Shown: positions 34,407 through 43,474, numbered from the stretch's first letter. The stretch: DNA of 64,000 bases from Henriciella sp. (GCA_030066975.1 JASJAO010000014.1:49921-113920); one strand, 5' to 3'. The notes: generated by a model from the sequence alone, not told the origin. Translations and numbers: made by a program.

Positions 34407-34880
34407 ATGGCAAATGATCTCACGAGCCTCCTGAAGGAGGGTATTGTTCTCGGGCTTCAGTCTTCAGACAGCAGAAAGCAGGTTCTGTGGACCATGGCGG
34501 AAGCGATTGGTGACAAACTCGGCATTGAAGGTCGCGACATCCTGGATGCGGTGATCGAGCGTGAAAATCTCGGCTCGACCGGCGTTGGGGAAGGCGTCGC
34601 GATCCCACACGCGCGTGTCAAAGCACTGACCGCACCGGTCGGCGCATTTGTTCGCCTCAATGAGGGCGTTGATTTCGATGCGATTGACGGGCGGGCCTGT
34701 GATCTGATTTTCATGCTTTTGGCTCCACACAGTTCAGGGGCCGATCACTTGCGGGCGCTGGCACAGGTCAGTCGCACCTTCCGCAACGGCGATCTGCGGG
34801 ATCGGCTGCGGACCGTCGAAACCGTCGAAGAGATAACGGAAATTCTCTGCCCGAGCATGATTGAAGTGAGTGCGGCCTGA
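34407..34880 (+). CDS. ptsN: Nitrogen PTS EIIA component PtsN
   Basis: The 157-residue protein is EIIA-Ntr, the last phosphocarrier of the regulatory PTS-Ntr chain. The phosphorylated histidine is His68 in GVAIPHARV. The fold signature EGRDILDAVIERENLGSTGV (about 41-60) and the conserved LLAPHSSGADHLRALAQVSR block (about 105-124) are family hallmarks. It follows hpf by 18 bases and shares its sigma-54 promoter. Partners PtsP and PtsO are outside the window. Confidence 0.95.
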   Translation: MANDLTSLLKEGIVLGLQSSDSRKQVLWTMAEAIGDKLGIEGRDILDAVIERENLGSTGVGEGVAIPHARVKALTAPVGAFVRLNEGVDFDAIDGRACDLIFMLLAPHSSGADHLRALAQVSRTFRNGDLRDRLRTVETVEEITEILCPSMIEVSAA

Positions 34881-34980
34881 GGCTGACCGCAACACTTACT
34901 TGAATACCATCAAAGCCTTGTGACTGGCCATTGCAGGTCAATCACGTATGATCACTGTCCCAAGTAACCGGAGTGATCCC

Positions 34981-35910
34981 ATGCCTCGCATTCTTCTCAG
35001 CGCCGCCCTGCTGTTTTCAACTGCCTTGGTTGCGCCTGTTGCCAGCGCGCACAAGGTTCATTTCTCAAAACAGACACAGCCAACGCCGGTGGTCACAACC
35101 GATCTCGGCAACGGCCTGTACATGTTGCAGGGCCGCGGCGGCAATATTGGCGTGCTGGTCGGGGACGACGGCGTGTTTGTCATTGATGCGCAATATGCCG
35201 ATATGGCGCCGGGCATCCTGAGCGCAATTGACGGCATTGCTGGCGACACGCCGCGTTACCTCGTCAACACCCACTGGCACGGCGATCACGTTGGGGGCAA
35301 TGCGATTATCGGCAAGGCCGGAGCCACAATCATTGCCCATGATGGGGTTCGTGACCGGGTAACAGTCGATGTCACACGCGACTTTTTCGGCCAGGAGAAC
35401 ACGACCCCGGCGCTTGAGCCAGAAGCCTGGCCCGTGATCACGTTCAATGACAAGATGACCTTGTATCTCAACGGGCAGACCATCCGTCTCGTTCACACCC
35501 CGAACGCGCACACAGACGGCGACACCTTCATCATTTTTGAAGAAGCCAACGTGATCCATACCGGCGATCTGATGTTCAATGGTGCGTTTCCGTTCGTGGA
35601 TATCACCTCGGGCGGATCCTATGCGGGCTTCGCCGCCGCTTCGGAAAAGATCCTTTCAAAAACCAATGCCGACACAAAGATTATCCCGGGTCATGGACCA
35701 CTCGCGAAACCCGAAGACATTGAAGGTATCCTCACCATGCTGAGCGATACGACGCGCGTATTGCAGGCGGAAATTGACGCCGGCAAGGATCTCGACACGA
35801 TCGTGGCTGAGAACCCGCTGGCCGACTGGACCACCGATTGGGGCCGCGGATTCATCACGACACAGAATTTCACCAAACTGATGTTCGCCGATCTCAGCGC
35901 CGAAGAGTAA
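34981..35910 (+). CDS. Secreted MBL-fold metallohydrolase
   Basis: The 309-residue protein has a signal peptide (MPRILLSAALLFSTALVAPV) and a metallo-beta-lactamase fold. The zinc site is clear: NTHWHGDHVGG with His98, His100, Asp102 and His103, then TPNAHTDGDT, HTGDLMFN and a final IPGHGP. The CCGGAG element before 34981 supports this start over the longer frame. Related proteins are annotated as SoxH-like or quinoprotein-relay enzymes; the substrate is not known, and beta-lactamase activity should not be assumed. It is a single gene, convergent with an alpha/beta hydrolase. Confidence 0.88.
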   Translation: MPRILLSAALLFSTALVAPVASAHKVHFSKQTQPTPVVTTDLGNGLYMLQGRGGNIGVLVGDDGVFVIDAQYADMAPGILSAIDGIAGDTPRYLVNTHWHGDHVGGNAIIGKAGATIIAHDGVRDRVTVDVTRDFFGQENTTPALEPEAWPVITFNDKMTLYLNGQTIRLVHTPNAHTDGDTFIIFEEANVIHTGDLMFNGAFPFVDITSGGSYAGFAAASEKILSKTNADTKIIPGHGPLAKPEDIEGILTMLSDTTRVLQAEIDAGKDLDTIVAENPLADWTTDWGRGFITTQNFTKLMFADLSAEE

Positions 35911-35914
35911 CGGT

Positions 35915-36949
35915 TCAGCCGCCTTCCTGAGCGTCGCGATCCTCAACCAGGCGAGGATCGCCGGCTGATTCGACCACTTCTTCATCCAGCGCCTGCCATT
36001 CGACATCCATCATGAACGTGCGCACGTCGGCCACGGACTGCGCGGCAACCTCTTCCTGTGGCAGATGACCAACGCCTTCATAGATGATGGTTTTAGCGTT
36101 CGGGATCGCGTCGGCGAACTTTTGCGCATGCGCCACCGGAACCAGTTTGTCGTCACTGCCCCAAAGAATCAAAGTCGGTGCGTCAATCATCGACAAGGTG
36201 GCGGATGTGGCGGGCTCCCGCTCGCCGGCCATAATGGAAAGCAAGGTCGCCCGGTGCCCCGGCGCACGCGACAGATCGACATAGCGCTGCACGAGTTCGT
36301 CAGTGACAAAGCTCTGATCGGTGTAGGAGTCCTGCAGGCCGGATCGCACCAGCGACGTCATATCGATGTCTTTCAAGATGGATCGCGCCAGCGGGTTCGC
36401 CAGTAATCGGAAAACAAGCGGCGAGGATTGAGCTTCTTCAGCGGTTTCAGGCCAGCCGGACGCATCAACCAGGATCAGGCCCTCAATTCGGTCCGGGTGG
36501 GCAACCGCGGTCTTCCAGGCTGTGTTACCGCCCATGGAGTTTCCGGCAAGCGTAAATGAAGTCACGTCCAGCTTGTCGGCAACTTCAATCACCACTTCGA
36601 CAAAGCGATCTATTGCGCCCGTGGTATCAGGGTCTGCCCGGGTCAGGCCATGGCCCGGCAGATCGAGTGTAATCACGCGGAAATCCTGATCCAGATCGTC
36701 GCGCCAGTCATTCCAGGTGTGCAGCGAGGCTGAAAAGCCATGGACCAGAATCAGGGTCGAGCGATCGGTCGGACCGGTATCGGTAAAATGAACCTTCAAC
36801 CCATCATCCAGCGTTAGAAACTGGGTTTGCGGCAGCGCATAAGCGGTTTCCAGCGTATCATAGGGAATGTCTGCGCGGCGAAGCGCCAACCAGCCGGCTG
36901 CGAGGATGGCAACAATTGTCAGTACAACAGCTAGCGTTCTGCGTAACAT
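35915..36949 (-). CDS. Membrane-anchored alpha/beta hydrolase
   Basis: The 344-residue hydrolase begins with a membrane anchor (AVVLTIVAILAAGWLAL, about 7-23). The catalytic triad is Ser138 in LAGNSMGG, an Asp in LILWGSDDKLVP, and a His in YEGVGHLPQEE. The oxyanion-hole region is LVHGFSASLHTWNDW. The start is placed at 36949, at the ATG of MLRRT, rather than the TTG at 37006. Function is a generic esterase or lipase-like activity. It sits 67 bases from moeB on the same strand; the MBL gene converges on it. Confidence 0.86.
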   Translation of the reverse strand: MLRRTLAVVLTIVAILAAGWLALRRADIPYDTLETAYALPQTQFLTLDDGLKVHFTDTGPTDRSTLILVHGFSASLHTWNDWRDDLDQDFRVITLDLPGHGLTRADPDTTGAIDRFVEVVIEVADKLDVTSFTLAGNSMGGNTAWKTAVAHPDRIEGLILVDASGWPETAEEAQSSPLVFRLLANPLARSILKDIDMTSLVRSGLQDSYTDQSFVTDELVQRYVDLSRAPGHRATLLSIMAGEREPATSATLSMIDAPTLILWGSDDKLVPVAHAQKFADAIPNAKTIIYEGVGHLPQEEVAAQSVADVRTFMMDVEWQALDEEVVESAGDPRLVEDRDAQEGG

Positions 36950-37015
36950 TGCATACTCCACAAAGCCCAACACCGTCGTAAAACCGTCAAAATAGAAGCC
37001 TGTCAAAGAAAAGAT

Positions 37016-37756
37016 TCATTTCTGACAGACCAAACAATCCGTATCCGGACGAAGTTTGAGCGTCCGGGTTGTCCCTTGCAGGCCGTCAAATATCAGCAGG
37101 CGCCCGATCAGGGGCTCACCTGCCCCGGTGATCAGCTTGATCGCCTCCATCGCCATCGCCGCGCCCACCTGGCCGGTGAGCGCGCCGACGACACCGACCT
37201 CGTCGCAGGCTTCCGCTTCAGGCGGCATTTCCGGTACGAAACACTGATAGCAGGGTGCGTGCGGATTGCGCCCAGAGGCAAACACGGAGACTTGCCCATC
37301 CCAGCGCGACGCTGCGCCGGAGACCAGAAACCGCCCGCTGGAATGGGCGACACGGTTGAGCCGGAAGCGGGTTTCAAAATTGTCGCTGGCATCAATCAGG
37401 ATATCGCCTGACGGGGTGGACCCGTCCTCAAACCGCGCCTGTCGGGCGGTCACCTGACAGTCCCGGTTGAGCGCAATGATACGGGACTTCAGACAGTCAG
37501 CCTTCGGTTTGTCGATATCGGTTTCTGAGAATTGAACCTGTCTCTGAAGGTTTGAGAGATCGACCCTGTCATCATCCCAGATCTCGATCGCGCCGACCCC
37601 GGCTGCGGCAAGGAAGAGCGCACAGGGTCCGCCAAGTGCCCCGGCACCGACCAGCGTGACTGTCGCCGCACGCAATTTCTGCACGCCAGGCCCGCCGATT
37701 TCCTTCAGCAGGATATGGCGCTTGTGACGCTCGATGTCGGTCGGCAGGAGAGGCAT
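37016..37756 (-). CDS. moeB: MoeB/ThiF family sulfur-carrier adenylyltransferase
   Basis: The 246-residue protein is an E1-like adenylating enzyme for MoaD or ThiS-type sulfur carriers, used in molybdenum cofactor or thiamine synthesis. ATP-binding motif VTLVGAGALGGPCALFLAAA (about 32-51) and DASDNFETRFRLN (about 122-134) are diagnostic. Zinc ligands are CYQC (about 170) and the C-terminal CLVC. No rhodanese domain is fused. Its start is 238 bases from the next plus-strand gene. Confidence 0.88.
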   Translation of the reverse strand: MPLLPTDIERHKRHILLKEIGGPGVQKLRAATVTLVGAGALGGPCALFLAAAGVGAIEIWDDDRVDLSNLQRQVQFSETDIDKPKADCLKSRIIALNRDCQVTARQARFEDGSTPSGDILIDASDNFETRFRLNRVAHSSGRFLVSGAASRWDGQVSVFASGRNPHAPCYQCFVPEMPPEAEACDEVGVVGALTGQVGAAMAMEAIKLITGAGEPLIGRLLIFDGLQGTTRTLKLRPDTDCLVCQK

Positions 37757-37959
37757 GTGATGTGTTTAGACGCTCCGGCGTGATCTGACCAATAGGCAAG
37801 TCAGTCTGATCCAAAGGGCGCGCTATCGACCTGCAACGCGGCGCTTTGAGAGACTATCGGGATGACGTTTTCGCCGATTTTGGAGTTGAGGTCGCCCGGC
37901 GGCATTTGTAGTCGGCTATCGTCGCTCTCCACGATGATTCACCCCTCAATCAGGCCAAG

Positions 37960-37987
37960 CTTGTCTGGAGTCATAAAAGTAATATTA
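37960..37987 (+). promoter_or_regulatory. Promoter-like elements placing transcription start at the ATG
   Basis: TTGTCT (37960-37965) and TATTAT (37982-37987), 16 bases apart, predict a transcription start near 37994, immediately before the ATG at 37995. No ribosome binding site precedes this ATG. Together these suggest a leaderless mRNA. Confidence 0.4.
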
Positions 37988-37994
37988 TTGCATT

Positions 37995-38435
37995 ATGAAT
38001 GTAGCCCTAGCCAGCCTGCTCGCAACAAGCGCCGTTCTTATCGGGGTCGCCGGGTGCAACTTGGTGGCTCAGAACAAGGCTGAAGAGTTCACGCAGACCA
38101 TGCCCGCCATACCGGAAGCAGCTTTATCGGGGCCGTTGACGGAGATATGCGAGCCGCATCGTGAATGTCATCACCCGCTTAATCGTGCCGAAGTGTCCTA
38201 TCCGGAGGCGGCGATCTGGGACCAGCTTGACGCAAACTGCGATGCCACCTTCCTCATCGGCCCCGATGGACGCGCTTATGATATCGAGCCGAATTGCACG
38301 AATGATGTGTTCGACGAGTCGGCCATTGCTGGCGTCAGAACACTTGAGTTCAACGTGGTCGACCAATGCGGCGAGCCCTGCGCCTATGGAGATGAACGCT
38401 ACACCTATCCGCTTGAGTATCGACACGCGCGGTAA
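37995..38435 (+). CDS. Cysteine-rich lipoprotein with TonB-like C-terminus
   Basis: The 146-residue product begins with a lipoprotein signal (ALASLLATSAVLIGVAGC, Cys at about 21) and contains a domain resembling the TonB/energy-transducer C-terminus: DANCDATFLIGPDGRAYDIE and AIAGVRTLEFNVVD. It has six further cysteines in pairs (CEPHRECHHP, NC, QCGEPC). Function is unknown; similar short TonB-C-like proteins are often envelope proteins without a TonB role. The upstream sequence lacks a Shine-Dalgarno element. Confidence 0.68.
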   Translation: MNVALASLLATSAVLIGVAGCNLVAQNKAEEFTQTMPAIPEAALSGPLTEICEPHRECHHPLNRAEVSYPEAAIWDQLDANCDATFLIGPDGRAYDIEPNCTNDVFDESAIAGVRTLEFNVVDQCGEPCAYGDERYTYPLEYRHAR

Positions 38436-38533
38436 GGCCGACAGACGCTCTTTGAGCTCCATTTTGCGCCAACTGTACCGGGTCCAGCACACAATCCTCG
38501 CCAAACCGGGGCGAAACCCCCTAAACTCCCCGC

Positions 38534-39892
38534 ATGAGCGATTCCCTTGTTCCGGCTGGAACGGATACCCCGGACACGATCTATGAGAAGCCGGCAACCT
38601 GGGTGGCGACGGGAGCTGGGGCGCAGGGCAATCTGTTCCTGACCGGGCGCGCCGGGACCGGCAAGACGACACTGTTGCGAAAATTTATGGCTGAGGCCGG
38701 GGATACGGCCATCGTTCTGGCCCCGACCGGCGTGGCGGCGATGAATGCGGGCGGTCAGACGCTGCACAGTTTCTTCAAGTTCCCACCGCGCTTGATTGAG
38801 CCGACCGATGTGAAGCGTTTGCGTACCGCGCGGCTGATGAAAACCACGGAAACAATCATTATCGATGAGATCTCGATGGTGCGCAGCGACATGCTGGACG
38901 CGATCGATCGGTCGCTGAAGCTGAATCGCGGATCGAAGCGGCCTTTTGGCGGCGTGCGGATGATCCTGTCAGGGGATCTGCATCAGCTGCCGCCGGTGGT
39001 GCGCGGTGAAGAGGACGAGATCCTGCGCGAGCGCTATGGTGGGCACTATTTCTTCAACGCGCCCGCGTTCAAGGAAGCTGAGTTTGCCTTGCTGGCCCTC
39101 AAGCACGTGTTTCGCCAAGCCGATCCGCGTTTCCTTGCCCTGTTGGGCGCCATGCGACAGGGACGGATCACGCCCGCCGATGAGCGTGTCCTGCAAAGCG
39201 TGGTTTCAGAGCGCAGCGCGATTGAGGCGAGCGAAACGCATGTCGTTCTGACGCCGAACAATGCCAATGCCTATCGCATCAATCAGGCGCGCTTGGATGA
39301 ACTGCCGGGACAAGAGAAAATCTTCCCCGCGACGGTTCAAGGCACGTTTGATGAGAAATCCTACCCCACCGAAGCCGATCTGGAGCTGAAGGAAGGCGCG
39401 CGGGTGATGCTGATCAAGAACGATCCTGAGGGGCGCTGGGTGAATGGTTCGCTGTGCACCGTCGCGGGCTGGTCCGGGCGGAACGTTCTGGTCGAGCTGG
39501 ACGGCCACACTTATGAGATCGAGCCCGCCGCCTGGGAGAAATATAAATACGCGATCGATCCGGAGACCAAGAAAGTCTCGCGTGAAGTGGTCGGGACGTT
39601 CAAACAGGTGCCTCTGCGGCTCGCCTATGCGGTGACGATCCACAAGGCCCAGGGTCTGACCTTGGAGAAGGTCTATATCGACTTTGACAGCGGCATGTTC
39701 GCCCACGGTCAGGCTTATGTGGCGTTTTCGCGCGCGCGCAGTCTGGAAGGGCTGGAAATTTCGCGGGCGCTACGCCCACGCGATCTGGTCATGGATCGCA
39801 ACGCGTTCGCGTTTGGCAAGCTGGACCCGATCGAAAACACAGATGCCTATCTGCTGGCGAAGTTTGCGAAAGACGACGCGGCGCTGATTTAA
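38534..39892 (+). CDS. PIF1-like DNA helicase/ATPase
   Basis: The 452-residue protein is a superfamily 1B helicase resembling PIF1 and RecD2. Motifs are visible in order: Walker A GRAGTGKTT (residues 38-46), LAPTGVAAMNAGGQTLHSFF (motif Ia), IIIDEISMV (Walker B, about 112-120), SGDLHQLPPV (motif III), AVTIHKAQGLTLEKVYID (motif V) and YVAFSRARSLEGL (motif VI). PIF1-family enzymes unwind DNA with 5'-3' polarity, including structured DNA. It is standalone; the 3' end overlaps the convergent small membrane protein gene by 4 bases. Confidence 0.9.
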   Translation: MSDSLVPAGTDTPDTIYEKPATWVATGAGAQGNLFLTGRAGTGKTTLLRKFMAEAGDTAIVLAPTGVAAMNAGGQTLHSFFKFPPRLIEPTDVKRLRTARLMKTTETIIIDEISMVRSDMLDAIDRSLKLNRGSKRPFGGVRMILSGDLHQLPPVVRGEEDEILRERYGGHYFFNAPAFKEAEFALLALKHVFRQADPRFLALLGAMRQGRITPADERVLQSVVSERSAIEASETHVVLTPNNANAYRINQARLDELPGQEKIFPATVQGTFDEKSYPTEADLELKEGARVMLIKNDPEGRWVNGSLCTVAGWSGRNVLVELDGHTYEIEPAAWEKYKYAIDPETKKVSREVVGTFKQVPLRLAYAVTIHKAQGLTLEKVYIDFDSGMFAHGQAYVAFSRARSLEGLEISRALRPRDLVMDRNAFAFGKLDPIENTDAYLLAKFAKDDAALI

Positions 39893-40233
39893 GCGGGCCG
39901 TTTGCGATCTCCCATCAGGACACCTTCAATGTCGCCCAGTCTTTTGAACGTCAGATAGAACAGGTACGGCGCGAGAAACCCGATGCCGCCAAAGAAGGCA
40001 ACGACGCCGAGTCCGAGACCGGCAGCCGAGAACTTCGCTCGCCAGGCGGTCCAGAGCGCCGACAAAGCCAGAAAGCCCATAAAGTCGAGATTGAACTGTC
40101 CCGGCCAAGCCATGGCAAGCATATCGCCAAAGAAAACCGGGATCAGATTAGCACCATGATTGGCGATCACTACGCCTGTGTAGATCAGGAGTATGAACCA
40201 CATGATGACCAAGAAGCCTCTGAATAGCGTCAT
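39889..40233 (-). CDS. Small three-span membrane protein
   Basis: The 114-residue product has three hydrophobic segments (FLVIMWFILLIYTGVVIA; NLDFMGFLALSALWTAW; GLGVVAFFGGIGFLAPYLFY) and a short charged tail. I do not recognise a family. GAGGG stands about 8 bases before the ATG at 40233, which is preferred to the upstream in-frame ATG at 40263. The downstream neighbour, the PIF1-like gene, is convergent and overlaps it by 4 bases. Confidence 0.65.
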   Translation of the reverse strand: MTLFRGFLVIMWFILLIYTGVVIANHGANLIPVFFGDMLAMAWPGQFNLDFMGFLALSALWTAWRAKFSAAGLGLGVVAFFGGIGFLAPYLFYLTFKRLGDIEGVLMGDRKRPA

Positions 40234-40292
40234 TGTATGCCCTCTTTGAAGAACCGAGGACATAGCATGGCGTAGCGGGTGCTACAAATGTT

Positions 40293-40925
40293 TTAGGATT
40301 GCGGCTTTTGACCGACGAGGAACAAGACCGGGCCTTTACCGGGCTGCCACTGATGAACAATCTTGAATCCGATGGATTCCACATCACCAATCAGACGCTG
40401 GGCGCTGAACCGCCGCACCCGTGGCCATTGCCCGATCGAGTGCATGATCGGAAACAGCGGCTCCATCATCCGAAACAACAGTTTCTCCCGCAGGCAGATG
40501 GTGCTGGAAATGAAATGACCGCCGGGCTTCAACGCGCGGAATACCGCGTCCATCACCTTCATCCGGTCATCGACAAGATGGAGAATATTCATGCCGAGAA
40601 TGGCATCAAAGCTTGATGGCGCGCCGGTATAGTCGTCCATGTCAGCGACCTCAAACGTCACATTGGACACACCCTCTGGCTCAAGTTTGCCGCGGGCGAT
40701 ATCAATCATGGCCGGTGACACGTCGGTTGCCAGAATGTGGTTCACATAAGGGGCATGCAGGATTGCCGTACTGCCCGTACCGCACCCAAACTCCAGCACA
40801 TTTGACTCCGGCGTGAAATACTCGCGCGTCAGGTCGAGTTTGATTTCATAGGCTTTCTGATTGGCGATCGGCTGACGCGAATATTTATCAGCGATCTTGT
40901 TCCAGAACCTGGCTTTGTCGGGCAT
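40293..40925 (-). CDS. Class I SAM-dependent methyltransferase
   Basis: The 210-residue protein has a Rossmann-type methyltransferase fold: SAM motif I VLEFGCGTGSTAILHAPYV (about 42-60), an acidic residue in LATDVSPAMIDIA, and FEVADMDDYTGAPSSFDAIL followed by ILHLVDDRMKVMDAVFRALK and GGHFISSTICL. The start at 40925 follows GGAGCGCAAG. The substrate is unknown, and its similarity is to generic methyltransferases. It is divergent from a LysR-type regulator gene, which may control it. Confidence 0.85.
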   Translation of the reverse strand: MPDKARFWNKIADKYSRQPIANQKAYEIKLDLTREYFTPESNVLEFGCGTGSTAILHAPYVNHILATDVSPAMIDIARGKLEPEGVSNVTFEVADMDDYTGAPSSFDAILGMNILHLVDDRMKVMDAVFRALKPGGHFISSTICLREKLLFRMMEPLFPIMHSIGQWPRVRRFSAQRLIGDVESIGFKIVHQWQPGKGPVLFLVGQKPQS

Positions 40926-41052
40926 CTTGCGCTCCTGTATCAGCCCCGCATGGCGAGGAATGCATGTGTGATCATATCTCATGCCCGAAAGCTAAGTATG
41001 CACATAACGAATAGAAATTGCGGAAATATGGAAGTGATGTATACGCAAATGG

Positions 41053-41952
41053 ATGAATTGGCAGGCCATTGCCTTTGACTGGAATCAGGTCCGCGCCTTC
41101 CTTGCGACGGCCGAGGAGGGCTCCTTGTCGGCTGCGGCTAGAGCGCTCGGGCAGACCCAACCCACGCTGAGCCGACAGGTCGCCGCGCTGGAAGAGACTC
41201 TTGGTGTGACCCTGTTTGAACGCGCCGGACGCGCCATGTCGCTCACTACGGCGGGCATGGACTTGCTCGAACATGTCCGCGTGATGGGCGAGGCGGCGAC
41301 ACGCGTATCGCTGGTCGCATCGGGCCAATCACAGGAAGTGAAGGGTAAGGTTGTGATCACCGCAACAGCGGCGCTCGCCACCTATCACTTGCCGCCGATC
41401 CTGAAGAAAATTCGCGAAGCGGCACCGCAGATTCAACTCGATATCATCACCTCGAATGAGGTACAGGATCTAACTCAGCGCGAGGCGGATATTTCGATCC
41501 GCCACGCCCGCCCCACTCAACCGGACTTGATCGCGAAACTGCTGGGTGAAACCGTCGCTCATCTGTACGCATCCAAAGAGTATCTTCACCATCTCGGGCC
41601 GATTGAAACCCTGAAAGATGTCGAGCAGGCTGACTTTGTGGGCTTTGATCAGAACGAGCGCCTGCTCGGAGAACTGGCGGGGTTTGGTCTTCACCTCAGC
41701 CTCAATAATTTTCGCATCAATACACCATCCGGAACCGCGATGCGGCAACTGGTGTCTGAGGGTATGGGGATCGGGATCCTGACCAAGGACATCGGACTGA
41801 CGGATCCGGGCCTGCACGCCATTCTGCCGGATCAGTTTGCGATCCCGGTGCCGGTCTGGCTGGTGACCCACCGCGAACTTCATACCAGTCGGCGGATCCG
41901 CGTCGTTTACGACATATTGGCAGAAGAACTGGCGCGCTCGCCCTTCCTGTGA
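41053..41952 (+). CDS. LysR-family transcriptional regulator
   Basis: The 299-residue regulator has an N-terminal winged helix-turn-helix (FLATAEEGSLSAAARALGQT, about 16-35, then QPTLSRQVAALEETLGVTLF) and a C-terminal effector-binding domain beginning near 90 (VKGKVVITATAALATYHLPP). LysR regulators often sit divergently to a target; here the divergent gene is the methyltransferase ending at 40925, with 127 bases between. The effector is unknown. The ATG at 41053 gives the expected N-terminus. Confidence 0.9.
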   Translation: MNWQAIAFDWNQVRAFLATAEEGSLSAAARALGQTQPTLSRQVAALEETLGVTLFERAGRAMSLTTAGMDLLEHVRVMGEAATRVSLVASGQSQEVKGKVVITATAALATYHLPPILKKIREAAPQIQLDIITSNEVQDLTQREADISIRHARPTQPDLIAKLLGETVAHLYASKEYLHHLGPIETLKDVEQADFVGFDQNERLLGELAGFGLHLSLNNFRINTPSGTAMRQLVSEGMGIGILTKDIGLTDPGLHAILPDQFAIPVPVWLVTHRELHTSRRIRVVYDILAEELARSPFL

Positions 41953-41987
41953 TCAGGTAGGCAACGCTGCGAGATAGAGAGGCACTG

Positions 41988-42227
41988 ATGCTTGGACTGA
42001 TGCTGAAATGGCTGACCATCGCCCTGGTGATGCTGACCGCTTTCAGTGCGGCGACAGCGCTTTACAGTTTCTATGTCCTGAAACTTGGATCGTGCGCGGA
42101 TGGCTGCGCCGAGGCGCGGAGCTGGACCGCGCTGACTTATGTTGGTGTGCTGGGCTTGTTCGGCTTCAGTATCTCAGCCATCGCGGCGCACGTGATCGGT
42201 AAATCGTTTCGTCGTACGGGCGACTGA
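41988..42227 (+). CDS. Small two-span membrane protein
   Basis: The 79-residue product has two spans (LTIALVMLTAFSAATALYSF and TALTYVGVLGLFGFSISAI) with two cysteines in the loop between (GSCADGCAEA). GAGAGG lies 6 bases before the ATG, a good ribosome binding site. No family was recognised. It lies 35 bases after the LysR gene and could be co-transcribed with it. Confidence 0.65.
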   Translation: MLGLMLKWLTIALVMLTAFSAATALYSFYVLKLGSCADGCAEARSWTALTYVGVLGLFGFSISAIAAHVIGKSFRRTGD

Positions 42228-42237
42228 GCGGTCCGGC

Positions 42238-42477
42238 CTAGGCGAGGCGTGCGATTTCATCTCGCAGGTGCGAGTCCTTGTCGGTGGTGATTTTTTCCAG
42301 CACTTTCACCCGCTCGCGCAGACGGATGACTTCCCGCTCCAGATCTTCCATCCGGACCCGCGTCTCTTCATCCATGCCAGAATTCGCCCGCATCTTGAGC
42401 CAATTGTTCACGACACCCGCCCCGACAGAGATCAATACGATCAGTACAACCATTGTGAACGGACTATCGATACTCAT
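42238..42477 (-). CDS. PspB-like membrane/coiled-coil protein
   Basis: The 79-residue product has an N-terminal span (TMVVLIVLISVGAGVVNNWL, about 8-27) and a charged coiled coil (EDLEREVIRLRERVKVLEKI, about 44-63, then TDKDSHLRDEIARLA). This matches the layout of phage-shock protein B, a small envelope-stress component that works with PspC. A pspA, pspC or pspF gene is not present here, so function is inferred from shape only. GGAG precedes the ATG. Confidence 0.6.
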   Translation of the reverse strand: MSIDSPFTMVVLIVLISVGAGVVNNWLKMRANSGMDEETRVRMEDLEREVIRLRERVKVLEKITTDKDSHLRDEIARLA

Positions 42478-42560
42478 AACGGGGAACTCCTTGCGAAATA
42501 TTATTGTTAATCGATATATAGTCTATCAGAAAAGTCACACAAGGCCCAGACGATAATCAA

Positions 42561-43016
42561 TTAACGTCCGGTACTGCCAAACCCGCCTGCGCCACGTTCG
42601 CTGTCGGGAAGCGTCTCGGTTTCAGCCCAGACAATGCGGGTCACCGGCGCAAGCACCAGTTGCCCGATCCGTTCACCGCGTTGGATCACAAATGTCTCGT
42701 CGCCATGATTGATCAGGATGACTTTCACCTCGCCGCGATAGTCGCTGTCAATGGTTCCGGGCGCGTTGAGGCAGGTGAGGCCGTGTTTGGCGGCGAGACC
42801 CGAGCGCGGCCGGACCTGGATCTCATAGCCCTCGGGTATCGCGACGCTGAGGCCAGTGGGCACCATAGCGCGCATGCCGGGCTTAAGATCGATCGTCTCC
42901 GCGTCCGCGATCGCAGCCCGCACATCCATCCCGGCTGCGCCCACGGTTTCATAGGCCGGCAAGGTCAGGCCCTCAAAATGCGGCAAGGGCCGCACAGATA
43001 CAGTCACATCAGTCAT
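42561..43016 (-). CDS. dut: Deoxyuridine 5'-triphosphate nucleotidohydrolase
   Basis: The 151-residue trimeric dUTPase splits dUTP to dUMP and pyrophosphate, preventing uracil entry into DNA. Conserved motifs are seen in order: [10 protein letters not shown] (1), [10 protein letters not shown] (2), [13 protein letters not shown] (3), [10 protein letters not shown] (4) and the mobile C-terminal [11 protein letters not shown] (5). The start at 43016 (MTDVTVSV) fits the family better than the upstream ATG at 43052. dut and coaBC are near each other here, as in most alphaproteobacteria, with one small gene between. Confidence 0.96.
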   Translation of the reverse strand: MTDVTVSVRPLPHFEGLTLPAYETVGAAGMDVRAAIADAETIDLKPGMRAMVPTGLSVAIPEGYEIQVRPRSGLAAKHGLTCLNAPGTIDSDYRGEVKVILINHGDETFVIQRGERIGQLVLAPVTRIVWAETETLPDSERGAGGFGSTGR

Positions 43017-43063
43017 AATCGTCAAAGCGACGGAGTCGGACGCGGGAGTCAAGCCGCGGGCCC

Positions 43064-43474
43064 TTAAAGGAACACAGCGATGATGATGGACACACTTGAA
43101 ACGATGAGCGAGAGCGCCGCCATACGGGTCGAGATAACGAACCGTTTTTGATTGTCCTGCAGATCAGCCAGCACGGAGGTCAGCAGTGGGAAGTTGACGA
43201 CGTGCTTATCGCTGCCCATGCGGATGTGGAAGAAGCTGACCGCGTCGCCATCGCCGGTCGACGAGGCGAACTTGCCGTTGAAGTGGTAGTAAAGGCGGCC
43301 AAAGATCAGGTCTGGATCTGTGCGAAATTTCCGGCCAAGCGCTTCGATATCGATGGGAACCCAGATCTTGGTCTGCCGGATTTTGTTCTCTTCGCTATGG
43401 GCGGAGAAGTCTTTCAGGTAGCGTTTGTGGATCTCTGCCAGCAAAGCCTGATCGGTCGGAATTGTACGTGCCAT
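43064..43474 (-). CDS. Hypothetical protein with C-terminal membrane anchor
   Basis: The 136-residue product is soluble for about 110 residues ([20 protein letters not shown], then [13 protein letters not shown]) and ends with a hydrophobic tail ([19 protein letters not shown]), a tail-anchored or single-span layout. No family was recognised. It lies between coaBC and dut on the minus strand, and GGGGACGAGAC precedes the start at 43474. Being inside an otherwise housekeeping cluster, it is probably a lineage-restricted gene. Confidence 0.65.
   Translation of the reverse strand: MARTIPTDQALLAEIHKRYLKDFSAHSEENKIRQTKIWVPIDIEALGRKFRTDPDLIFGRLYYHFNGKFASSTGDGDAVSFFHIRMGSDKHVVNFPLLTSVLADLQDNQKRFVISTRMAALSLIVSSVSIIIAVFL

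Noticed and set aside
34981..35910. Beta-lactamase resistance gene
   Set aside because: The HxHxDH zinc motif is shared by many MBL-fold hydrolases and nothing in the sequence specifies beta-lactam hydrolysis.
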